The notes beneath the pieces are model-generated. The model was not told where the DNA came from. It saw nothing but the letters and a program-made list of their open reading frames with translations, and made no database searches. The position numbers and the translations under genes are program-made. Below, piece after piece: positions 6,123-10,883 of a DNA stretch of 10,883 nucleotides. Each line of letters begins with the position of its first letter. Position 1 is the first letter of the stretch. Source of the stretch: JAXGPP01 sp964436865 (GTDB taxonomy: Bacteria > Planctomycetota > Planctomycetia > Pirellulales > Thermoguttaceae); NCBI GenBank assembly GCA_964436865.1, contig CAYTFK010000240.1, positions 1 to 10,883 of the forward strand, in the 5' to 3' direction.

Positions 6123-6992
6123 ATGCCTCGGTCCACTTGGAAAGGGTTTTTGCGGCTCAGCCTTGTCTCGGTGCCGGTGCGAGCGTATACGGTGTCGGCG
6201 GCGGGCGGAGGGGTGATCCACCTTAATCAGCTTCATGCCTCCTGCAACAGCCGCATCCGCTACCGGAAGACGTGTCCGATCCACGGAGAAGTGCCGAACG
6301 ACGAGATTGTGAGCGGCTACCAGTACGCCAAGGACCAGTACGTGGTCGTCGATCCGGATGAACTCGACAAATTGCGTTCGGAGAGCGACCGGTCGATCAA
6401 CATCGATGCTTTCATCCTCCCGGAATCGGTCGACCCGATCTACTTCTCCGGCAGCGCGCAGTATCTTGCTCCCGACGGGCCGGTGGGACACAAGCCCTAC
6501 GCCCTGCTCTATCGCGCCATGGTGGAAGAGAACCTGTATTGCATCGCCCAGGTGGTGATGTCGGGCAAGGAGCAGCTCGTGCTCATCCGCCCGGTGAAGA
6601 ACCTGCTGTGCATGATGACGCTGGAATACGCTTCGCGGATAAGGCAGCCGGACGAGTTCGCGTCGGAGGTGGGCAGCGCGTCGTTTTCGGCCAAGGAGCT
6701 TGACCTGACGCGGTCGCTGGTGCAGGCGACCGTGGAAGAGGATTTCGACGTCGGCCGCTATCAGGACCTGTATACCGAGCGGATGCGGCAACTGGTCGAG
6801 GCGAAGATCGAGGGGAGGGATGTCGTCGCACCGCCGGCGGAAGAGAAACAAGAGGTGATCAATCTGATGGATGCCCTGCGGGCGAGCATTCAGCGGGCAA
6901 AGGGTCGCGAGGGCGCGGCCGCGAAAAACCGGCCCAAAACGGTGGGAGGCCAACGCCCGCGGAAGTCGACAAAGCGGCGCAAGACGGGTTGA
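6123..6992 (+). CDS. ku: Ku: NHEJ DNA end-binding protein
   Basis: A protein of 289 residues, in the usual bacterial Ku range (about 260-320). Ku forms a homodimeric ring that threads onto broken DNA ends and recruits LigD. The start at 6123 is set by the family opening 'MPRSTWKGFLRLSLVSVPVRAYT'; GGAG (6108-6111) lies 11 bases before it, a weak ribosome site. Typical Ku segments follow in order: 'IHLNQLHASCNSRIRYRKTC' (residues 32-51), 'PNDEIVSGYQY' (58-68), 'YVVVDPDELDKL' (73-84), 'SINIDAFILPESVDPIYF' (91-108), 'KPYALLYRAM' (124-133), 'LVLIRPVKNLLCMMTLEY' (152-169), and the bridge-to-C-terminal part 'YQDLYTERMRQLVEAKIEG' (213-231). H38, C41, C51 and H54 could form a small metal site, as in other bacterial Ku proteins with Cys pairs. 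Residues 259-289 are a Lys/Arg-rich tail, which in other bacteria helps DNA binding and threading. ligD lies upstream on the same strand. Confidence 0.95.
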   Translation: MPRSTWKGFLRLSLVSVPVRAYTVSAAGGGVIHLNQLHASCNSRIRYRKTCPIHGEVPNDEIVSGYQYAKDQYVVVDPDELDKLRSESDRSINIDAFILPESVDPIYFSGSAQYLAPDGPVGHKPYALLYRAMVEENLYCIAQVVMSGKEQLVLIRPVKNLLCMMTLEYASRIRQPDEFASEVGSASFSAKELDLTRSLVQATVEEDFDVGRYQDLYTERMRQLVEAKIEGRDVVAPPAEEKQEVINLMDALRASIQRAKGREGAAAKNRPKTVGGQRPRKSTKRRKTG

Positions 6993-7006
6993 GCGCGGGC
7001 GGGCTA

Positions 7007-7780
7007 ATGGACGCGAAATCTGGCCTCGAAAAACGACCGGCCGTGGAGCCGGGATATACGGCTGCCGAACTCGGCCGCGCGATCGGCATTCCGGCGAGGC
7101 GGATCCGCAACTGGGCGCGCGACGGCCTGATCGGTTCCCTGCTGGCGGTCGGCGGGCGACGGTTCGACTATCGGCAAGCCGCTACCGCGAAAACCTTTGC
7201 CCGGATGGCGCAGAAAGGTATCGCGGTCCGCACCATCCGAGCGGCGCTCGATCGGCTCGGGAGATGGCGCGCGGCGGGCGCGGCCCAAGCGTCGCTCGTG
7301 CTGGCCGATGCGCCGCGCCGGCTCCTGGTGCGACTTCCCGACGGCCGCCTGGCCGAGCCCAACGGGCAGCTTCAATTCCCCTTTGTAGACGGCAGGCCGG
7401 CCGCGGAGCGACGGGTCGTCTCGTTCTGCGATGCAGGCGCGTGGCGGCGATTCGGCGAAGAACTGGCTCGGATGGACCGCTGGAATGAGGCCGCCTCCGC
7501 CTTTCGGGAGGCCCTGCGGCTGGGAAGGGACGATACAGACCTTAATTTCCAACTGGCGTACGCCCTGCAGCAAGCCGGGCGGGACAGCGAGGCGGTGGAC
7601 GCCTACCGCAGCGTCCTCCGACTTAATCCGGCCGACGGCGAAGCATGGAACAACCTGGGCGTCGCCCTTTTGTCGCTCGGCCACACGCATGAAGCGGCGC
7701 GGTCATTTCGCCGGGCGGTGACGCTCCTGCCCGGCTGCGCCGATGCTCGCGAGAACCTCGAGCGTGTCCTGAAACGGTAG
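7007..7780 (+). CDS. MerR-type DNA-binding domain fused to TPR repeats
   Basis: A protein of 257 residues from the ATG at 7007, 14 bases after the ku stop. A TTG at 6989 would overlap that stop as TTGA and add 6 residues, so translational coupling to ku is likely either way. Residues 17-85 are a MerR-like winged helix: 'YTAAELGRAIGIPARRIRNWARDGLI', then 'GGRRFDYRQAATAKTFARMAQKGIAVRTIRAALDRL'. Residues 95-127 look like a small beta-rich element ('ASLVLADAPRRLLVRLPDGRL'). Residues 143-254 hold about three TPR units: 'RWNEAASAFREALRLGRDD', 'LAYALQQAGRDSEAVDAYRSVLRLNPAD', 'AWNNLGVALLSLGHTHEAARSFRRAVTLLPG'. No Cys pair or ligand-binding effector domain of classical MerR proteins is seen; TPRs would offer a protein-binding surface instead. 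The role is unknown. By context it may regulate ku/ligD or assist repair. Confidence 0.85.
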   Translation: MDAKSGLEKRPAVEPGYTAAELGRAIGIPARRIRNWARDGLIGSLLAVGGRRFDYRQAATAKTFARMAQKGIAVRTIRAALDRLGRWRAAGAAQASLVLADAPRRLLVRLPDGRLAEPNGQLQFPFVDGRPAAERRVVSFCDAGAWRRFGEELARMDRWNEAASAFREALRLGRDDTDLNFQLAYALQQAGRDSEAVDAYRSVLRLNPADGEAWNNLGVALLSLGHTHEAARSFRRAVTLLPGCADARENLERVLKR

Positions 7781-7786
7781 ACGCCC

Positions 7787-7792
7787 TATACT
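7787..7792 (+). promoter_or_regulatory. Possible -10 box (TATACT) for the amidotransferase gene
   Basis: TATACT matches TATAAT at five of six positions and lies in the 64-base gap, 52 bases before the ATG at 7845. The -35 position 17 bases upstream reads GTGTCC (three of six) and lies inside the end of the MerR-TPR gene. A new transcript probably starts here, but the site is weakly supported. Confidence 0.4.
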
Positions 7793-7793
7793 T

Positions 7794-7835
7794 GTACCGG
7801 CACGCGCGGCCTCGCCTTCCTCCCGTCCCCGGTAC
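7794..7835 (+). repeat. Spaced inverted repeat GTACCGG/CCGGTAC in the amidotransferase leader
   Basis: GTACCGG (7794-7800) and CCGGTAC (7829-7835) are perfect 7-base complements separated by 28 bases, lying between the -10 candidate and the start codon. It could form a long-loop leader stem or be two half-sites. Chance occurrence is possible. Confidence 0.25.
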
Positions 7836-7844
7836 TTTCTCGCA

Positions 7845-8573
7845 ATGAAGCGGCTACTCATCCTGAAACTTGGTTCGACCTTTCCGGATCTGGCGAGTAC
7901 CCATGGCGATTTTGAGGACTGGATCGCCCGCGGCTTGAGGTTGCCCGCCGAGCGGATTGTGGTCGCCGACGCGCAAAGTCTAGAGAAATTGCCGGCACCG
8001 CAAGAGTCTTGCGGCGTTGTGCTTACCGGATCGCACTCGATGGTCACCGATGCCGAGCCATGGAGCGAAAGGGCCTCGGACTGGGTTGCCGGGGCGGTGG
8101 AAGCGGGGGTGCCGTTGGTAGGCATCTGCTATGGGCACCAGCTTCTGGCCCGGGCGCTCGGGGGCGAAGTAGACTACAACCCGCGCGGCGAAGAGTACGG
8201 CACCGTGGAGGTGCTCCTTGGGGAAGAGTCGTCCGACGACCCGCTGTTCGGGGGCTTGCCGTCCCGGCTGCGCGTGCAGGTCTGCCATGCACAGTCGGTG
8301 CGGTGCCTTCCGCCGCATGCACGGGTTCTCGCGACTAACGCGCATGACTCATTCCAGGCCTTTGCCGTGGGCCGCGCGGCGTGGGGCGTGCAGTTCCACC
8401 CCGAGTTCGATGCCCGGGCGATGCGCGCGTATATCCGGGACGCGAGGGACGACCTGGCGGCAGCCGGCCGGGATCCGGACGATCTCTTGCGCCGCGTCGC
8501 CGAGACGCCCGAAGCCGAGTCGCTCTTGGCCCGGTTTGGCCGATTGGCCACCGAGGCCGACGCCACCGGGTGA
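7845..8573 (+). CDS. Stand-alone class I glutamine amidotransferase (GMP synthase-like domain)
   Basis: A protein of 242 residues made of a class I glutamine amidotransferase domain only. The nucleophile elbow is 'GICYGHQLLARALGG' with Cys95, and the other triad members are in 'GVQFHPEF' with His185 and Glu187. 'GVVLTGSHSMVTD' (57-69) forms the oxyanion region. These residues predict glutamine hydrolysis to glutamate and ammonia, or action on a gamma-glutamyl bond. No synthase partner (ATP-pyrophosphatase, anthranilate synthase, carbamoyl-phosphate synthase) is next to it, so the acceptor is unknown. This group is annotated as GMP synthase-like amidotransferases in many genomes, without a settled function. 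There is no clear Shine-Dalgarno before the ATG at 7845, but the N-terminal strand 'MKRLLILKLGST' is the normal domain start. It is separated by 64 bases from the MerR-TPR gene and may be its own transcript. Confidence 0.9.
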   Translation: MKRLLILKLGSTFPDLASTHGDFEDWIARGLRLPAERIVVADAQSLEKLPAPQESCGVVLTGSHSMVTDAEPWSERASDWVAGAVEAGVPLVGICYGHQLLARALGGEVDYNPRGEEYGTVEVLLGEESSDDPLFGGLPSRLRVQVCHAQSVRCLPPHARVLATNAHDSFQAFAVGRAAWGVQFHPEFDARAMRAYIRDARDDLAAAGRDPDDLLRRVAETPEAESLLARFGRLATEADATG

Positions 8574-8599
8574 CTGCCGGGCTGGCCGCGTGTTATGCT
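8570..8599 (+). promoter_or_regulatory. Possible promoter (GTGACT - 18 - TATGCT) for the hydrolase pair
   Basis: GTGACT (8570-8575) overlaps the amidotransferase stop codon and matches TTGACA at four of six positions. TATGCT (8594-8599), preceded by TGT, matches TATAAT at four of six. Spacing is 18 bases and the leader to the ATG at 8643 is about 40 bases. It is the best-looking paired promoter in the right half. Confidence 0.4.
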
Positions 8600-8642
8600 G
8601 GAGGCGGCGTGAAACACCTGGTGCCAGTCTGCGGTGAGCCGA

Positions 8643-9926
8643 ATGACCATTCGCTTCGAGTGCCGTACGTGTGGAAGCGCATTCAGCGTGCCCGACAAGT
8701 ACGCGGGGCGAAACGCGATCTGCAAGACGTGCGCGGCGAAGATCACCGTGCCGGCCAAGAGCATTGCGCCGCCAGCGAAGCAAGACCGTGCCATCATTGT
8801 CGAGACCGTCGACCCGGAGGACGCTTGGGATCGGCTGGAAAAGCGGATCAACGGCCAGCCGCCCGGTCCGCCGCCAGCGCCAGACCGCGTGTCGATCGAT
8901 TCTTCCTTCCGACGGGAGTCTGGCAGGCAATGGGGAGAGGCCGACCGAACGGCGTCGCGGCGGTGGATTCTATGGGTATCGCTGGCGGCCGGCGGTGTGA
9001 TACTGCTCGTCGTGCTGATGTTTGTCGCCGTGAGAGTCATGCTCCAGGGCGGTCCGGGGAGAACATTCGACTTCACCTCGATCCAGGCGCCTCCTCCCAG
9101 TTTTTCTCCGCCCCGGCCGATGCCGTCGGCCGACAGCCGAGTGGTGTGGAAAGAGGTGCGGCTTTCTGGCGCCGGTCAGCCTGGGCAGTCGGGACGGCTG
9201 TGGATCTATCTTCCGGCAGGGGATCACGCGCCCGCCTCGTTGCCGTGCGTGCTCATTGCGCCGGCGGGGTCGAACCTGCTGTGCGGCATGGGACTGGGCG
9301 AGGCGGACCAGCCGGAGCATTATCCCTATGCCGAATCGGGCGTGGCGGTGGTCGCCTTCGAACTCGACGGGCCGCTGGAGAACATCGAGGCGCCGCAGGC
9401 AGACGAAATGCTGGCCGCGTACGATGAATTCACTTCTGCCGGCGCGGGAATCGTCAATGCCCGCAATGCTTTCCTTTACGCTTCGACGCAGATCCCGGAA
9501 GTCGATCCGCAGCGGATCTACATCGCCGGCCACAGTTCAGCGGCAACGCTTTCGCTGCTCTACGCGGCGCACGAACCGCGGCTGGCCGGAGCGATTGCCT
9601 ATGCCCCCTGCACCGACCTGGTTGGCCGTTACGGACTGGCAGGCTACCAACTGGCGCTGGTACTTCCGGGCTGCCGCTCGTTCCTCGCCGCCGCTTCACC
9701 GATCAATCACGTGGAAACGATTCGCTGCCCGGTGTTCCTGTTCCACGCCGAGGACGACTCGAACGTTCCCATCGAGGAATCGCGCCGCTTCGCCGAGCGA
9801 CTCCGCAACGCAGGCGGCAAGCTCAGCTTTCGCACTGTGGCAACGGGGGATCACTACGACTCAATGATCGAACAGGGCGTGCCGCAGGCGATCGAGTGGC
9901 TGCAGCGTGGCGGGCAAGGGGAATGA
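8643..9926 (+). CDS. Zinc ribbon-transmembrane-alpha/beta hydrolase protein
   Basis: A protein of 427 residues. I took the ATG at 8643, with GGTGA (8633-8637) before it, rather than the GTG at 8634. Residues 7-30 form a zinc ribbon (C7-x2-C10 ... C27-x2-C30) with the 'VPDKYAGRNAICKTC' pattern familiar from planctomycete proteins. A Pro-rich linker (71-82) leads to one transmembrane helix (108-134) preceded by R106/R107, so the ribbon should be cytoplasmic and the rest outside. After a second Pro-rich linker (149-162), residues about 168-420 form an alpha/beta hydrolase of the prolyl oligopeptidase/dienelactone hydrolase kind: 'PCVLIAPAGSN' near the oxyanion hole, nucleophile Ser298 in 'IAGHSSAATLSLLYA', acid Asp371 or Asp372 in 'FHAEDDSNVP', and His404 in 'ATGDHYDSM'. 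A peptidase or esterase outside the membrane is likely; substrate unknown. Another exported hydrolase follows 40 bases downstream. Confidence 0.88.
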   Translation: MTIRFECRTCGSAFSVPDKYAGRNAICKTCAAKITVPAKSIAPPAKQDRAIIVETVDPEDAWDRLEKRINGQPPGPPPAPDRVSIDSSFRRESGRQWGEADRTASRRWILWVSLAAGGVILLVVLMFVAVRVMLQGGPGRTFDFTSIQAPPPSFSPPRPMPSADSRVVWKEVRLSGAGQPGQSGRLWIYLPAGDHAPASLPCVLIAPAGSNLLCGMGLGEADQPEHYPYAESGVAVVAFELDGPLENIEAPQADEMLAAYDEFTSAGAGIVNARNAFLYASTQIPEVDPQRIYIAGHSSAATLSLLYAAHEPRLAGAIAYAPCTDLVGRYGLAGYQLALVLPGCRSFLAAASPINHVETIRCPVFLFHAEDDSNVPIEESRRFAERLRNAGGKLSFRTVATGDHYDSMIEQGVPQAIEWLQRGGQGE

Positions 9927-9952
9927 CGGCTGGGAAGGCTGAACGATGTATG

Positions 9953-9960
9953 AAGGAGGG
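9953..9960 (+). promoter_or_regulatory. Shine-Dalgarno site deciding the start of the secreted hydrolase
   Basis: AAGGAGGG lies 6 bases before the ATG at 9967 and marks it as the start instead of the ATG at 9946, which has no such site and would place seven extra residues before the signal peptide. Confidence 0.75.
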
Positions 9961-9966
9961 ATTGCC

Positions 9967-10875
9967 ATGCGTACCGGGTGCTTGCTGTTAGCGACCACGA
10001 TCGGACTGTTCTCGGTCGGAGGCGCCTGGGCGGCGGAATCGAAGCCCGCTGACACGTCGACGAGCGCCAAGGCCCTGGATTACGTCGGCGGCCTGGCCGC
10101 GAACCTCGAACCCACGCGGGTAGTGGTCTACAAGAGCGTCGCCGGGCGCGATCTGCACCTGAACATCTTCGAACCGGAAGGCCACCGAACGACGGATCGC
10201 CGGGCGTGTTTTCTCACCATTCACGGGGGCGGCTGGACCGGTCTGGAACCGCGGCGCCAGTATCCGTTCGCCGCCCACTTCGCCGGTCTGGGCCTGGTCG
10301 GCATCAGCGTCGAGTATCGTCTGGCCAAACCGGGCGGTGAACCGACGGTGTTCGACTGCGTGAAAGACGCGCGATCGGCGATGCGTTACGTGAGGGCGCA
10401 CGCCGCCGAGTTGGGTATCGACCCGGAGAAGGTCATCGCCAACGGCGGCTCGGCGGGGGGACATCTGGCAGCGGGCACGGCGCTTTTCGACGGCGTGGAT
10501 GAGGCCGGCGAAGACACGTCCGTTTCGTGCATTCCCAACGCGGTGGTGCTGTATTTTCCGGTGATCGACACCACGCCGTCCGGCTACGGCAACAGCAAGA
10601 TCGGTCCGCGGTGGCAGGAGCTTTCACCGGTCCACCGCGTGCGGCCCGGGGTGCCGCCAACGATCGTCTTCCACGGCACGGGCGACACCGTGACCCCGTT
10701 TGCCGGGGCAAAGGCGTTCCACGACGCAATGCTCAAGGCGGGAAACCGCTGCGAACTTGTGGTGACCGACGGCGCGGTGCACGGTTATTTGATGCGCGAC
10801 CGGGCCGAGTACGAAAAGGCGCTCCGCGGGACGGAAACATTCCTGGCATCGCTGGGTCTCCTGACGAAGGAATGA
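9967..10875 (+). CDS. Secreted alpha/beta hydrolase (esterase/lipase, HGGG type)
   Basis: A protein of 302 residues with a signal peptide: a hydrophobic stretch to about residue 18, then 'GGAWA' and likely cleavage after Ala22 or Ala23. The mature domain has the hallmarks of hormone-sensitive lipase/BD-FAE-like esterases: 'LTIHGGGWTGLEP' with the HGGG oxyanion motif at 86-89, 'VGISVEYRLA' (111-120), 'VKDARSAMRYVRAHAAELGIDPEKV' (132-156), nucleophile Ser162 in 'NGGSAGGHLAAG', acid Asp240 in 'VFHGTGDTVTP', and His272 in 'DGAVHGY'. The triad is complete. Planctomycetes carry many such enzymes beside sulfatases and glycan-degrading genes, acting on esters or acylated polysaccharides, but no such neighbours appear in this window. 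It follows the zinc ribbon hydrolase by 40 bases and probably shares its transcript. The stop is at 10873-10875. Confidence 0.93.
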   Translation: MRTGCLLLATTIGLFSVGGAWAAESKPADTSTSAKALDYVGGLAANLEPTRVVVYKSVAGRDLHLNIFEPEGHRTTDRRACFLTIHGGGWTGLEPRRQYPFAAHFAGLGLVGISVEYRLAKPGGEPTVFDCVKDARSAMRYVRAHAAELGIDPEKVIANGGSAGGHLAAGTALFDGVDEAGEDTSVSCIPNAVVLYFPVIDTTPSGYGNSKIGPRWQELSPVHRVRPGVPPTIVFHGTGDTVTPFAGAKAFHDAMLKAGNRCELVVTDGAVHGYLMRDRAEYEKALRGTETFLASLGLLTKE

Positions 10876-10883
10876 CCCTCCGC

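Noticed and set aside
5949..6953. Minus-strand open frame of 334 codons opposite ku
   Set aside because: It is antisense to a clear Ku gene, and its composition is rich in His and Arg with no recognised motif.
6007..7797. Heptamer CTTGTAC shared by the ku leader (6007-6013) and the amidotransferase leader (7791-7797)
   Set aside because: A single shared 7-mer in about 11 kb is expected by chance, and its position relative to the -10 candidates differs.
1..10883. Mobile element, phage defence island, CRISPR array or tRNA
   Set aside because: No transposase, integrase, terminal repeats, spaced repeat array or cloverleaf-like sequence was seen; codon and base composition appear even across the genes.

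Overview
The window looks like chromosomal DNA from a planctomycete, probably of the Pirellula/Gemmata type. This is inferred from style, not from a marker gene. The signs are high GC content, many loosely packed exported proteins, a short membrane protein with the 'FRLRTLLIVVAIVGAALALW' segment common in that phylum, an N-terminal zinc ribbon (C-x2-C ... C-x2-C) attached to a transmembrane helix and a secreted domain, and TATACT/TATGCT-like -10 boxes. No RNA gene, CRISPR array, insertion sequence or phage gene was found, and no gene-free stretch exceeds 300 bases.

Left part (1-1447, minus strand): the first 220 codons of a Tat-exported, beta-propeller-like (TolB/PD40) protein that runs off the left edge, and a two-helix membrane protein of unknown function. 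A 233-base divergent region with an imperfect hairpin follows.

Centre-left (1681-3170, plus strand): a short lipoprotein related to family 3 solute-binding proteins overlaps by 4 bases (ATGA) a divergent cation diffusion facilitator (CDF) transporter. The binding protein has only about one lobe of the normal fold, and the transporter lacks most of the usual metal ligands. Their coupling suggests one metal-handling or stress unit.

Centre (3217-7780, plus strand): a non-homologous end-joining (NHEJ) cluster. It has an 881-residue LigD with domain order phosphoesterase-ligase-polymerase and all catalytic motifs intact, a 289-residue Ku with a basic tail, and, almost touching ku, a MerR-type DNA-binding domain fused to TPR repeats. 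Ku would bind broken ends and recruit LigD, which trims, fills and seals them. The MerR-TPR protein is a candidate regulator or accessory factor. A perfect 8-8-8 dyad overlaps a possible promoter upstream of ku.

Right part (7845-10875, plus strand): a stand-alone class I glutamine amidotransferase, then two consecutive exported alpha/beta hydrolases, one anchored by a single helix behind a cytoplasmic zinc ribbon and one with a cleavable signal peptide. The most unusual items are the single-lobe binding protein/CDF pair, the MerR-TPR gene tied to ku, and the zinc ribbon-helix-hydrolase protein.
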